64,000 nucleotides of DNA from JAACFF01 sp963807975 (GTDB lineage: Bacteria > Chloroflexota > Anaerolineae > Promineifilales > Promineifilaceae), in the NCBI GenBank assembly GCA_963807975.1, contig CAWEDV010000001.1, positions 2,356,001 to 2,420,000 on the forward strand, written 5' to 3'. Under the pieces are notes generated by a model, which did no database searches, was not told the origin of the DNA, and saw only the letters and a program-made list of their open reading frames with translations. Positions 1 through 8,923 of the stretch are shown here, piece by piece (the stretch's first letter is position 1; each line of letters begins with the position of its first letter). Both the position numbers and the translations under genes were made by a program.

Positions 1-1
1 G

Positions 2-436
2 CAGATGCCTGAATTCTACGAGAAACTAATGGTCGTCAATGAAGCGATCACTGCCGGGAGCTACGAGCAAACTTTGAGCCACATATGGCCCACCGTCCAG
101 AAAGAGACCATCGATTACGGGGTGATGGAAGGCGCACAAAAAGCGGTCGTTATCCCTGTTGACATCGGCTGGTCGGATGTCGGTAGCTGGGCCGCCGTTT
201 ATGACGTCCTACCTGCCGACGAACATGGCAATCGCGTAACCGGTCAACATGCCGGTATTGATACCCAAAACACATTGGTGATTGGCGACAAGCGCTTAAT
301 CGCCACCATCGGTCTGGATGGCCTTATCATCATCGACACCGAGGATGCTTTGCTGGTCTGCACCCGCGAAAAGGAACAAGAAGTACGAGCCATGGTCAAG
401 CTTCTGGAGCGGCAAGGACAGGAAAAAATTCTATAA
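2..436 (+). CDS. Mannose-1-phosphate guanylyltransferase, C-terminal part (cut by window edge)
   Basis: The reading frame is open to the left edge, so only about the last 145 residues are present and the N-terminal nucleotidyltransferase signature is missing. The retained part has GWSDVGSW, the conserved sugar-nucleotide contact of GDP-mannose pyrophosphorylases, followed by a short left-handed helix-like tail with NTLVIGDKRLIATIGLDGL and DALLVC, as in the ManC type. The enzyme makes GDP-mannose from mannose-1-phosphate and GTP for glycan synthesis. The internal ATG at 5 is not a likely start. The family is clear; the exact isoform is inferred. Confidence 0.85.
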   Translation, partial: QMPEFYEKLMVVNEAITAGSYEQTLSHIWPTVQKETIDYGVMEGAQKAVVIPVDIGWSDVGSWAAVYDVLPADEHGNRVTGQHAGIDTQNTLVIGDKRLIATIGLDGLIIIDTEDALLVCTREKEQEVRAMVKLLERQGQEKIL

Positions 437-513
437 ACACTGAGCTGTTATTTTGTTCTATTTTGCTTGACCGCATCATCCGTTCCGGATCTGGCAGCGC
501 TTTAAGGTCTAGG

Positions 514-541
514 TTGAGTCGTGTACGAATTATGGTATAGT
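514..541 (+). promoter_or_regulatory. Putative sigma-70 promoter for the SPFH pair
   Basis: TTGAGT (514-519), 16-base spacer, TATAGT (536-541), about 43 bases before the TTG start at 584. Each hexamer is close to consensus. There is no experimental support. Confidence 0.45.
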
Positions 542-583
542 TGATTTAGTTGACATAGCATAAAAATCGTACAGGATTGTTCA

Positions 584-1828
584 TTGGCTAAGTCCAAAAA
601 GAAGCCCCCGAATCGATTAAAGAGCGCTTTCTTTTTGCTGCTGCTCTTGATTGTTATCTTACCACTTCTCGCTGGTCTCATTTCCAAGGATTACCGGGGG
701 GTTTCATACGGCTGGTTCATCACCATCTTTTGGTTGGCGGCTAGTTTCTTCGCCTTCTGCTTCAGCCTTATCTACTTCGCACAATTTGTTCTCCCCCACC
801 AAGAAGGGAAAAGCTGGAACGACGGCATCACCATGCTGCTGCGATCGATAGTCCAGTTTTTACCCTGGCGACCCCAATGGTATTTGCCGTCTGACTTTCC
901 AGGTCACGAGCATCTACCATCAAGCTTCAATTCACTTCGTGCAGGTCTACTTCACAGCCACCAGGCAGTGGCGATCAACAAGGGTACAAGCTATGCCCGC
1001 GCGGATGGCCCAGGTTTTGTGAGCCTCTCATCTGGCGAGTATGTAGGACAAGTCCTCGACCTGCGCCTTCATTTCCGCAAGCAGGATGTTGACGCAATCA
1101 CGCGTGACGGAATCCCACTCACATTGGCCCTTAGAACGACGTTCCGCATTAAACCTGCTTCACCAGATCCTGATGAAGGCAACAGAATGTATTCGTACGA
1201 CAAGACAGCCGTTTTTCAAATTAGCCAGGCCAACAGCGTCGACGAAAACAACGAATACCTCCCCTGGGCGGAACAGATCGTACCCCAGGCTGCATCCTAT
1301 TTGGTTAGCGAGGTAGCGCAATTTTCGCTCAACAGATTATCTGAAGAACCTCGGCTACTCGTCGGTATTCAAGATCGTGTGAAATTGATGCTGGAAAGAA
1401 ATTTTGCCGCCTTGGGAATCAAGATCAACAGTGTGACCGTATTTATGATTGATTTCCCGGATGAGATCGTGGAGCAGCGGCTGGCAAACTGGAAGGCTCC
1501 CTGGGAAATCAAGAGTGAGCTGCTTGATGCCGAGAGGGACGCTGAAACCCTGCGACGCCTAAAACACGCCCGAGCTGAAGCACAAGTCGAGATAATTGAC
1601 AGCATCATGAAGAGGATTCAACGCATGCGGCGCGGTCAGAATATTTCTTTACCGCAGGTTGTCAACCTACGTGTCATTGAGGCACTTGACGAAGCGATAG
1701 CGACGAGTCCATGGCAAACCCATTTCCCAGGACGGGTATTGGCTGACATGGCTTTAGAAACGTCTCACCAGATACAACCACTAACACCACCCTTGGAAAG
1801 CGAACAGGAGGAAGGGGATGAGAATTAG
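584..1828 (+). CDS. SPFH/Band 7-like membrane protein (first of a pair)
   Basis: 414 residues. Two hydrophobic helices near 13-33 and 43-69 anchor it; the rest looks cytoplasmic or membrane-apposed. From about residue 120 it follows the SPFH (stomatin/prohibitin) pattern: a beta-rich part with a VLDLRLHFR-type strand, then ITRDGIPLTLALRTTFRI, and a charged alpha-helical part with LLDAERDAETLRRLKHARAE. SPFH proteins form ring or cage scaffolds in membranes. The start is TTG at 584 with AGGA upstream. It overlaps the next gene, a diverged paralogue, by 11 bases, so the two are probably co-translated and may form hetero-oligomers. Function is not known; the family assignment rests on motif pattern only. 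Confidence 0.65.
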   Translation: MAKSKKKPPNRLKSAFFLLLLLIVILPLLAGLISKDYRGVSYGWFITIFWLAASFFAFCFSLIYFAQFVLPHQEGKSWNDGITMLLRSIVQFLPWRPQWYLPSDFPGHEHLPSSFNSLRAGLLHSHQAVAINKGTSYARADGPGFVSLSSGEYVGQVLDLRLHFRKQDVDAITRDGIPLTLALRTTFRIKPASPDPDEGNRMYSYDKTAVFQISQANSVDENNEYLPWAEQIVPQAASYLVSEVAQFSLNRLSEEPRLLVGIQDRVKLMLERNFAALGIKINSVTVFMIDFPDEIVEQRLANWKAPWEIKSELLDAERDAETLRRLKHARAEAQVEIIDSIMKRIQRMRRGQNISLPQVVNLRVIEALDEAIATSPWQTHFPGRVLADMALETSHQIQPLTPPLESEQEEGDEN

Positions 1829-3197
1829 TCTCCCTTCTTCTCTGTCTCGCCGGTTGAACACCCATGAGGATGGTTTGTTCAATTTGCATACCCTCTTTAC
1901 ATTTTTTTTGTGGTTGATATTTTTTGCCTACTGGTTCTTCGTCTGGCAAATGGAACGTATTGATCTGGAGCAATTTCAACGTTCGTATCCCTTTTCCCTA
2001 CCCATATTTGTAACCACTATTTTGTCCTTTATTCATCCCCGGGTATTACGCCATTTGATTCCCGTCATCCTCGGCTGGCTGCTGGCCTATGAGATAGCAG
2101 CCAATTTGCTTTTTCATCTATTTGAAATGCCAAGTTACAGGTCGGCCCGTGCATTTCTTTTCAAGCTGCGTGTTCCCATCTATTCCTCGGCCGATATTAT
2201 TACCGTTACTCCTCAAACAATGGAGATACTGCAGGAAGAGGCGGCCCATGGTCGCGCAGGCGGACCTGGACAATACATAATTCCAGTAGGGCACGCCGCA
2301 GTTACAGGTCAAAACGGCTGCTTCAGTCGAACCCTTGAATCGGGCTTGCACGCGCTCAATAACTTCGAATATATCCATGCCGTATTTGACCTACGTCCCC
2401 AGCACCGGAGAAGAACTGATGTACAAGCTTATTCGAAGGAAGGCTTGGCAGTGACAGCCGATATAGGGGTAACTTTCCGGATCAGTACCAACGGTGTCGC
2501 TCCAACACCAGAACAACCCTTTCCCTGTGAAGCTGATGCCATACGCAAGATTGCCTATGGCCAGCTCAACTTAGCGAATAATAACGTCACCAGTTGGGAG
2601 AATTATGTGCTGGTAAAAGCTACCGATTATTTGCAATCGAAGGTGATGGCGTTTTCCATAGACGAGCTGTTAAAAGAGCCTGAAACAGAAATCGGGACCC
2701 ACTTCACGATTCATCAATTCGTAGAAAGAGAGACCAGGAAAGCCATGGAGACGAGAGGAGTGGAGATAATTCGACTGCGTATCGGCCGCTTCAATTTCCC
2801 AGAAGAAGTTACCAAGCAGCATATCACCTATTGGAGCGCCGACCGCAGCCGCGCATTGGCCAAAGCCAAAACGGAAGGTGAGGCTGCGGCATATATTGAG
2901 AAGGAAGTTGCCCGCGCCGAAGCGGAAATGGACATGATCAAGGAAATCGTGGGTGCAATTCGCGAAGCCAAGCGCAGTGGGCATACCGGCGCCGGAAGCG
3001 TCATCGTAGCTTTGCGCTTAATTGAGTCACTGGAAAGAGTAGCCCTAAAATCGCAAACCGCCATTTCCGTTCCCGACGAGATGCTGCACCAGCTGCAAAC
3101 GCTGCACCAACAGCTTCTTGTCGCTGGAGGAGAGGAAAGCGATGCCGGCTTCTTCCCACCAGGACCACCTCTACCAAATAAGAGGCCTCTAACTTAA
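1818..3197 (+). CDS. SPFH/Band 7-like membrane protein (second of a pair)
   Basis: 459 residues, starting at ATG 1818 inside the end of the previous gene with a strong GGAGGAAGGGG just upstream. Hydrophobic helices lie at about 27-46 and 60-95. The later part repeats the layout of its neighbour: a FDLRPQHRRRTDVQAYSKEG stretch, TADIGVTFRIS, and a helical region rich in Ala, Glu and Lys (AKTEGEAAAYIEKEVARAEA) typical of SPFH coiled coils. The C-terminus is Gly/Pro-rich. Gene overlap and shared architecture suggest a two-subunit membrane scaffold. No protease or NfeD partner is adjacent, which is unlike many SPFH operons. Confidence 0.65.
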   Translation: MRISLPSSLSRRLNTHEDGLFNLHTLFTFFLWLIFFAYWFFVWQMERIDLEQFQRSYPFSLPIFVTTILSFIHPRVLRHLIPVILGWLLAYEIAANLLFHLFEMPSYRSARAFLFKLRVPIYSSADIITVTPQTMEILQEEAAHGRAGGPGQYIIPVGHAAVTGQNGCFSRTLESGLHALNNFEYIHAVFDLRPQHRRRTDVQAYSKEGLAVTADIGVTFRISTNGVAPTPEQPFPCEADAIRKIAYGQLNLANNNVTSWENYVLVKATDYLQSKVMAFSIDELLKEPETEIGTHFTIHQFVERETRKAMETRGVEIIRLRIGRFNFPEEVTKQHITYWSADRSRALAKAKTEGEAAAYIEKEVARAEAEMDMIKEIVGAIREAKRSGHTGAGSVIVALRLIESLERVALKSQTAISVPDEMLHQLQTLHQQLLVAGGEESDAGFFPPGPPLPNKRPLT

Positions 3198-3260
3198 ACA
3201 ACATGGCAGATGCCAGAGAGTGCTCGGCATTGTACTGCTTATAGAAAAAGGAAACTCAAG

Positions 3261-4190
3261 ATGGGCGATCATGTACTAGTTATCGGCGCGACACTGCTGG
3301 ACACCAAGGGCAAACCGGATGCAGGCCTTGAACCAGGCACCTCTAATCCGGGCACTATCCGCCGCGCTCGCGGTGGCACAGCTCGCAACGTGGCCGAAAA
3401 CCTGGCCCGGCTGGGCATAGAAGTTCTGTTGATATCCGCCGTCGGCAGTGACACCATCGGCGAACAACTGCTGACCCAAACAGCCGCAGCGGGCGTCAAT
3501 CTCGAATATTCACTCACCATCGACGGAGCCAATACCGGCGCCTACCTGGCCCTCTTGGACGAAGATGGAGCCCTGGCTGTAGCGCTGGACGACAGTGGCG
3601 TCATGGAAAGCATCACCCCCGCCCATCTACACCGTCACCGCCGGCTTTTTCGCGACGCCTCAATGATCATGATGGACGGCAGCCTGACCCAGCCCGCCAT
3701 GAAGACCATCGTCCGCCTGGCCACGCAGTATAATGTACCGCTCTGCGCCGACCCATCCTCCGCCCGCCTGGCCCGCAAATTACGCCCTTATCTCCCCCAT
3801 TTGCATCTCGTCGTACCCAATGAGGTCGAGGAAGCAGAACTGCTCGATGAAGATTATCGAGGATTTGATCCCGATGCCAGCCTTGCCCTGGCCCAACGCC
3901 TGGTCAGAATCGGGGTTGAACATGTGGTCATCACCTTATCCGATTTTGGTCTCAATTACGCCACCACCGACGAGGTCGGTTATGTGCCCCCATCCTACAG
4001 CAAAATGATCGATGCTACCGGAACAGGCGACGCGGTCACAGCCGCAATTATGTTTGGCCTGCTTAATGATCTGCCAACCATTGAGTGTATGCGCCTGGGG
4101 GCCGCAGCCGCCAGCGTGACCGTACAGAGCCAAGAAACTGTCGTCCCCGATTTGAGCCTAGATATGCTCTACGATCATCTGATTGTATAA
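3261..4190 (+). CDS. PfkB-family carbohydrate/nucleoside kinase
   Basis: About 309 residues from ATG 3261, chosen over an upstream ATG at 3210 because AGGAAA sits 8-12 bases before it and the protein then opens directly with the family strand VLVIGATLLD. It carries the substrate-binding motif GGTARNVAENLARLG and the C-terminal PfkB signature with anion hole and catalytic Asp, DATGTGDAVTAAIMFG. PfkB enzymes use ATP to phosphorylate sugars or nucleosides. The GTARN form resembles pseudouridine or ribokinase-like members, but the substrate cannot be set from sequence. It lies 63 bases after the SPFH pair on the same strand. Confidence 0.85.
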   Translation: MGDHVLVIGATLLDTKGKPDAGLEPGTSNPGTIRRARGGTARNVAENLARLGIEVLLISAVGSDTIGEQLLTQTAAAGVNLEYSLTIDGANTGAYLALLDEDGALAVALDDSGVMESITPAHLHRHRRLFRDASMIMMDGSLTQPAMKTIVRLATQYNVPLCADPSSARLARKLRPYLPHLHLVVPNEVEEAELLDEDYRGFDPDASLALAQRLVRIGVEHVVITLSDFGLNYATTDEVGYVPPSYSKMIDATGTGDAVTAAIMFGLLNDLPTIECMRLGAAAASVTVQSQETVVPDLSLDMLYDHLIV

Positions 4191-4256
4191 TCCCGCTTTG
4201 GGCTTGGTCGCGGGCGGCTTTCCCATTCTTACAAACAACAGAAAAGTGATATTGGC

Positions 4257-4922
4257 ATGAATGATTGGCTAGGTTTTGCTATTTCCCTCGTTTATATTTT
4301 CGCTCTTATCGGCCTGGCCGAATTCCTGCGTCGCAGCCGCGGCTACGGCAGTGACTTCACCCGCAAGGTGATCCATATCGGCGTGGGCATGCTGGCCTGG
4401 GCCCTGCCTTTTCTCTTTGATGAGCCATGGCTGTTCATCGTCGCTTGTGTCGCATTCATGATCATCAACCTGCTGGATTGGCGCTTTGGATTTTTTGCGG
4501 CCATGTCCAGCAGCAGCCGCAGCAATCTGGGCACCGTCTATTTCCCCCTGGCGGCAGCAATTGTTGCTTATTTGTACTGGGATACACCACCGATTATGGT
4601 CGCCGCGCTAATGCCCTTAACCTGGGGCGATGGCCTGGCACCAGTAATCGGCAAAAAGTTCGGCAAACACACCTATCAAATCCAGGGCACAACCCGCTCC
4701 ATTGAAGGCTCCGTTGGTTTCTTCTTCGCAGCCTTTTTGGCCACCTGGCTGGCCCTGTGGATCATTCCCGGCGCGCCGCAGATAATCCCCGCCGAAGCCT
4801 TGATACCGGCATTGATCGTCAGTTTCGCCACCGCCTTGGTGGAAGCGGTCACCATTTGGGGCCTGGACAACCTCACCGTCACCGCAACGGCCATGATCAT
4901 CCTGTCGCTGTGGTTTTTCTAA
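4257..4922 (+). CDS. Dolichol/phytol kinase or CTP-dependent lipid kinase-like membrane protein
   Basis: 221 residues with about six to seven hydrophobic helices. The N-terminal motif FTRKVIHIGVGMLAW and the pair TWGDGLAPVIGKKFG and GTTRSIEGSVGFF match the SEC59/VTE5 (dolichol kinase, phytol kinase) branch of the CDP-diglyceride synthetase fold, in which a nucleoside triphosphate phosphorylates a polyprenyl alcohol at the membrane. Start is ATG 4257, which follows a GTGATATTGGC stretch with only a weak ribosome site. It ends 4 bases before the convergent pcm gene. Substrate is unknown; phosphatidate cytidylyltransferase is the alternative label. Confidence 0.75.
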   Translation: MNDWLGFAISLVYIFALIGLAEFLRRSRGYGSDFTRKVIHIGVGMLAWALPFLFDEPWLFIVACVAFMIINLLDWRFGFFAAMSSSSRSNLGTVYFPLAAAIVAYLYWDTPPIMVAALMPLTWGDGLAPVIGKKFGKHTYQIQGTTRSIEGSVGFFFAAFLATWLALWIIPGAPQIIPAEALIPALIVSFATALVEAVTIWGLDNLTVTATAMIILSLWFF

Positions 4923-4926
4923 ACTC

Positions 4927-5583
4927 TTACCACCCCTCTTCACCAATCAGCGGTACAAAAGCCACCGCGCCTAAGTCAGCGCGCCGGTAATCGATCTCCG
5001 ACTCCCTGGTCAGGCAGATCAGATGCTGCCGCCGCTCGCTGCTGCCCACGGGCATGACCAGCCGTCCCCCAATGACCAGCTGCTCTTTTAACGATAAAGG
5101 CACGTCAGGCCCCCCGGCAGAGACGACAACCGCATCATATGGCGCTTCCTCTGGCCAGCCCAAAGTGCCATCTCCATGATGTACAATCACATTATCGTAC
5201 GCCAGTGCACTCAATTTCTCTCGGGAAAATTGAACCAGCTGCTGCAAACGCTCTACCGTATGCACTTCAGCGGCGATCTGGCCCAGCAGCGCAGCCGCGT
5301 AGCCCGATCCAGAGCCAATTTCCAAGACCCGATGGGCCGGTTCCAGACGCAGGGCGCGAATCATCAAGGCCACGACATAAGGTTGTGAGATCGTCTGCTG
5401 CCCCGGTATGGGCAGCGGTGTATCGTCATAAGCAGACTTCTGGTAATTTTCCATGACAAAAGCTTCACGGGGAACGGTGCGCATGGCCTGCAAGATCGCA
5501 GCGTCCTGGATGCCCCGCCCCTCAATTTGGTGGGCAACCATCTGCTCACGAAGAGCACGATACGCCTTCTCTTCCTCTGCCAT
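4927..5583 (-). CDS. pcm: Protein-L-isoaspartate O-methyltransferase
   Basis: 218 residues, the usual length. It shows the family's PIPGQQTISQPYVVALM substrate loop and the SAM-binding LEIGSGSGYAAALL, then VHTVER and the HHGDGTLGWPEEAPYD stretch. The enzyme methylates isoaspartyl residues in damaged proteins in the cytosol with S-adenosylmethionine. It is transcribed toward the lipid-kinase-like gene and separated from it by 4 bases. The call is firm. Confidence 0.95.
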   Translation of the reverse strand: MAEEEKAYRALREQMVAHQIEGRGIQDAAILQAMRTVPREAFVMENYQKSAYDDTPLPIPGQQTISQPYVVALMIRALRLEPAHRVLEIGSGSGYAAALLGQIAAEVHTVERLQQLVQFSREKLSALAYDNVIVHHGDGTLGWPEEAPYDAVVVSAGGPDVPLSLKEQLVIGGRLVMPVGSSERRQHLICLTRESEIDYRRADLGAVAFVPLIGEEGW

Positions 5584-5848
5584 GCCAATTCCCTTTTGCT
5601 AATCCCACCAGCTTCCCTATAATTCATGCCGGAGGAGAAGCACCTGCAGCTTCGTTCGTACTAACAAGCCGGATCCTGTTCATTTTAGCATATGCTGGCC
5701 GCTGCGCGCATTAAACCGGTTTTATCCTGGTGACCTATATCATATTAGCCAGACCGTTTATTGATTCTCGGTGTTATGAACTTCTTGCATCGAATTAGAC
5801 AGAGCCATAACCGCAATATAGCCTGAAAGCAAGCTTGAGGAGAATTAT

Positions 5849-7123
5849 TTGTCAAACGAAGCTCCCGTAAGCTCAGAACAAAAGCGAATTGTGTCCGTAC
5901 TATTCGTGGCCCAGAGCTTTTTCTCGGCCAGCTCAATAGCCGCGTTCACTCTCTCGCCGATCATATCCTCTACCTTGAGCGGCACAGACAGTTGGGTAGG
6001 ATTACCCAACACGCTGACGCTGTTGGGCCGGGCTGGCTTTGCCCTGCCCTTAGGGATCATGATGGATCGCTTTGGCCGGCGCTGGGCCCTTTCCAGTGGC
6101 TATAGCATGGCCATCATCGGCAGCGCTATCTCCGTTGGAGCCATTATCAGCGAGAGTTGGCTGCTCTTCTTACTCGGAGCGTTGTTTCTGGGAATGGCGC
6201 GCAGCGCTGGCGATCAAAGCCGCTATGTGGGCGCAGAGGTCTTCACCCTTTCCCGACGGGCCAAAGTAATTGGCCTCATCGTTTCCGCGGGAACGATGGG
6301 CGCCATTTTCGGCCCCCTCTTGGTGCCCGTAAGCACTACCTGGGCCGCCCGCCTCAGCCTACCTGAGAGCACAGGCCCTTTTATAGCTTCCGGAATTCTG
6401 ATGGTCTACGCTACAGGAGCGGTATTATTCTTCTTGCGGCCTGATCCCAGAGAGCTGGGGGAAGAGATAGCGGCGCAAGAAGCGGCCGAAAACCCACAAA
6501 GTATCGACAATCTTGTCACTGGAAGAAGGCCCTTACGCCTAATTTTCGCCGCGCCCATGGTGCAGTTGGCCATCTTTGCCATGGTCCTAGGTTTCTTCAT
6601 CATGGCCTTTCTGATGGTCATCACCCCTCTGCATATGGACCGCGCCGATCACACCACTGCCGCCATATCAACCGTGATCATGGCCCATACCCTGGGTATG
6701 TACGGCCTTTCCTGGCTCACCGGAGGCCTGATCGACCGCTTCGGCCGTATCCCCATGATCTTGGCCGGCACAGCCATCCTGGGTGTTTCCTGCTTTTTAG
6801 CTCCCCTCTCGCTTCGCGTGCCCATCCTGGGTCTGGCCCTGTTTCTACTGGGTTTAGGTTGGAACTTCTGTTATGTCTCTGGCTCATCCCTGCTCTCGGA
6901 CGCCCTTGCCGCCCATGAGCGCGCCCGCGCCCAGGGAGCCAGCGAAGCCTTGGTAGCCATCGGCGCTGGCCTGGCCAGTCTTTCTGTAGGCCTCGTTTTC
7001 GCACAGGGGGGTTATTTACTGGTCAGCGTAATCGCCGGATTCGCCACCTTGCTGCTCCTCTTTCTCACCTACTGGTTGGTGCGCAAGGATCGTGAGATCA
7101 AGGTGCCCCTTGTCGAACACTAA
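5849..7123 (+). CDS. Major facilitator superfamily transporter
   Basis: 424 residues and about 12 hydrophobic helices. The MFS loop 2-3 signature is visible as GIMMDRFGRRWAL, with the related GGLIDRFGRIPMIL in the second half, so the two six-helix bundles are both present. Start is TTG at 5849 behind GAGGAG (5837-5842). Substrate cannot be predicted; the protein resembles drug/metabolite exporters more than sugar symporters. Its last 108 bases overlap, on the opposite strand, the 3' end of the propeller lipoprotein gene. Confidence 0.88.
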   Translation: MSNEAPVSSEQKRIVSVLFVAQSFFSASSIAAFTLSPIISSTLSGTDSWVGLPNTLTLLGRAGFALPLGIMMDRFGRRWALSSGYSMAIIGSAISVGAIISESWLLFLLGALFLGMARSAGDQSRYVGAEVFTLSRRAKVIGLIVSAGTMGAIFGPLLVPVSTTWAARLSLPESTGPFIASGILMVYATGAVLFFLRPDPRELGEEIAAQEAAENPQSIDNLVTGRRPLRLIFAAPMVQLAIFAMVLGFFIMAFLMVITPLHMDRADHTTAAISTVIMAHTLGMYGLSWLTGGLIDRFGRIPMILAGTAILGVSCFLAPLSLRVPILGLALFLLGLGWNFCYVSGSSLLSDALAAHERARAQGASEALVAIGAGLASLSVGLVFAQGGYLLVSVIAGFATLLLLFLTYWLVRKDREIKVPLVEH

Positions 7124-8482
7124 ACCCAAACTATAGGGGCTACCTTCGAGAGCATAAATGAAACCATCGTGGGCGCCAAAGAATACCATCTGCTCGACCA
7201 CAGCGGGAGAAGTCCAGACCGGTATCCGCGGCTGCACCAGGTAATTCCAGGCAATCGTCCCATCCTGCCGCTGCAGCGCATAAAGATTGCCATCGCTTGA
7301 TCCGACAATGACCAGGTCGCCCGCCAGAGCCGGTGAAGAAAGTACACCACCGCCCAAACTTGTACGCCACAGCAGTTGCCCACTGGCTGCATCCAGGGCA
7401 TAGAGAAAACTATCGCCCGAGCCAATATAAAGGATGCCGCCCTCGATGGCAGGTGAAGAAAAGACCCGCCCCCCGGTCGCAAATCGCCAGCGCTCAGTGC
7501 CCGTGGTGGCGTCCAAAGCATAGACATTACCATCATCCGAGCCGGCGAAAACCACATTGTCCACGGCCGTCGGCGAAGAGAAAACGCCGCGCCCGGTGGC
7601 AAACCGCCAGCGCTCAACTCCCGTCTGAGCGTCCAGGGCATAAATATTGCCGTCATTAGAGCCGATGGTAAGCATGCCGTTGGTCACAGATGGCGAAGAA
7701 AGAATGCCCGCCCCCGTTTCAAATCGCCAAACTTCGGCCCCACTCTCTGCGTCCAGAGCATAGACGTTGCGGTCAAAAGCACCAAAATAGACCAGACCGT
7801 CGACGACCGCCGCTGAAGACTGTTGGCCTCCCCCGCCGAGAGCATAGTGCCATTTTTCACTGCCCGTATTCCCGTCGACAGCGTAAAAAAGATTATCATC
7901 CGCGCCAAAGTAGACCGTGCCCCCAACGACTGATGGTGAAGCACGCAGCAGACCTCCGGTGGGAAAACGCCACAACTCCGCTCCTGTCTCGCTCTCCAGA
8001 GCGAACAAGGCGTTGTTAAACGTCCCCACATAGAGAACACCGTCGACAATGGCTGGGGAGGACTCGACGGTACCCCCCGTATCAACCTGCCAGCGCAATT
8101 GCGGTTGGCCCGTAAACAGTTCACCACGAGAGCCGGAATGCTGCAAATTGAGCCGGAACATGGGCCAATCTTCGCTTGGGAGTTCTTTACCTGCTGCATC
8201 CGGGGCGGGGGTTGGTGATAGTTGGGGTTTTATGGTGGGTTCGCCCGTTGCTGCGCTTATCTCAATTGCTCTAACAACTTCTGTGGGCACAGCCGTTTCC
8301 GCGGGTGCCGTCTCTGCCTCAGGCATCGGGGGCGTTAGCGAAGTCGGCGTCGCGAACGACTCTCCGCTGCTCTCCTGCTCTACTGCCGGACCAGAGGTTT
8401 GGGTGGCCGGTGGCGTAAAAACATCTTGGCTGCAAGCCACCAATACTAAACTCATGAACAGAAACAGCACATATCTTTTCAT
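7016..8482 (-). CDS. PQQ-like beta-propeller repeat lipoprotein
   Basis: 488 residues. The N-terminus has a lipoprotein signal, with LVAC as lipobox ending at about Cys 17. A Thr/Pro/Ala/Glu-rich linker to about residue 105 is followed by seven to eight propeller blades with the repeated pattern YALDAxTGxExWRFxTG and SSPxVxxGxxYxGSxDG. Such proteins (BamB/PQQ-dehydrogenase-like fold) act outside the membrane as scaffolds; no catalytic PQQ residues are evident. The last 36 residues lie antisense to the MFS gene and are low-complexity and polar, so they are probably a read-on tail with no fold. Confidence 0.88.
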   Translation of the reverse strand: MKRYVLFLFMSLVLVACSQDVFTPPATQTSGPAVEQESSGESFATPTSLTPPMPEAETAPAETAVPTEVVRAIEISAATGEPTIKPQLSPTPAPDAAGKELPSEDWPMFRLNLQHSGSRGELFTGQPQLRWQVDTGGTVESSPAIVDGVLYVGTFNNALFALESETGAELWRFPTGGLLRASPSVVGGTVYFGADDNLFYAVDGNTGSEKWHYALGGGGQQSSAAVVDGLVYFGAFDRNVYALDAESGAEVWRFETGAGILSSPSVTNGMLTIGSNDGNIYALDAQTGVERWRFATGRGVFSSPTAVDNVVFAGSDDGNVYALDATTGTERWRFATGGRVFSSPAIEGGILYIGSGDSFLYALDAASGQLLWRTSLGGGVLSSPALAGDLVIVGSSDGNLYALQRQDGTIAWNYLVQPRIPVWTSPAVVEQMVFFGAHDGFIYALEGSPYSLGLVFDKGHLDLTILAHQPVGEKEEQQGGESGDYADQ

Positions 8483-8608
8483 TCACTATCCGCAATCTAA
8501 ACACTCTCTGATTGAGACGACTCAACCACCTCATTTCTTACCCGAGCCCCTACTCAGCCCAGAAACCGGGTTCCTTCATTTATGGCGCACAGCCAACTAG
8601 GCGGGCAA

Positions 8609-8669
8609 TTGACATCCATACCCCTTCTATATTAAAATGTACGTACATAACTACTTAATAAGTACGTAC
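8609..8669 (+). promoter_or_regulatory. Promoter with two GTACGTAC palindromes before the toxin-antitoxin genes
   Basis: TTGACA (8609-8614) and TAAAAT (8633-8638) are 18 bases apart. The palindrome GTACGTAC occurs at 8639-8646, touching the -10 box, and again at 8662-8669, 23 bases later and just ahead of the antitoxin start. Binding of the antitoxin, or toxin-antitoxin complex, here would repress its own promoter, as known for Phd and VapB families. The binding itself is inferred. Confidence 0.65.
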
Positions 8670-8680
8670 ATATCGAGTGT

Positions 8681-8923
8681 ATGCTGATGAAATCAATTAC
8701 GCCAACAGAACTTAGGGCCAATATTTACAAACTGCTTGATGAGATTTTGCGCACTGGCTTGCCAATAGAAATCAAAAAGGGCGATCGGAAATTAAGGATT
8801 ATTCCCGTTGAGCAGAATGACAAACTCAACAACTTGGTTTCAAGACCAGATGTTATTAAAGGCGATCCCGAAGAATTAGTTGCCCTCAGCTGGGAAGACG
8901 AGGTGACCCTTGATTTACCTTGA
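8681..8923 (+). CDS. Phd/YefM-type antitoxin
   Basis: 80 residues. The N-terminal SITPTELRANIYKLLDEI is the Phd/YefM DNA-binding and dimerisation region, followed by the short strand IEIKKGDRKLRIIPVE. The acidic C-terminus (EELVALSWEDEVTLDLP) is the usual toxin-neutralising tail. It overlaps the toxin gene by 14 bases. Antitoxins of this sort bind the toxin active site and repress the operon; the palindromes just upstream fit that. Confidence 0.88.
   Translation: MLMKSITPTELRANIYKLLDEILRTGLPIEIKKGDRKLRIIPVEQNDKLNNLVSRPDVIKGDPEELVALSWEDEVTLDLP

Noticed and set aside
8049..8600. Plus-strand frame of 183 codons across the lipoprotein signal region
   Set aside because: It is antisense to the Thr/Pro/Ala-rich linker of the propeller lipoprotein and has no independent support.
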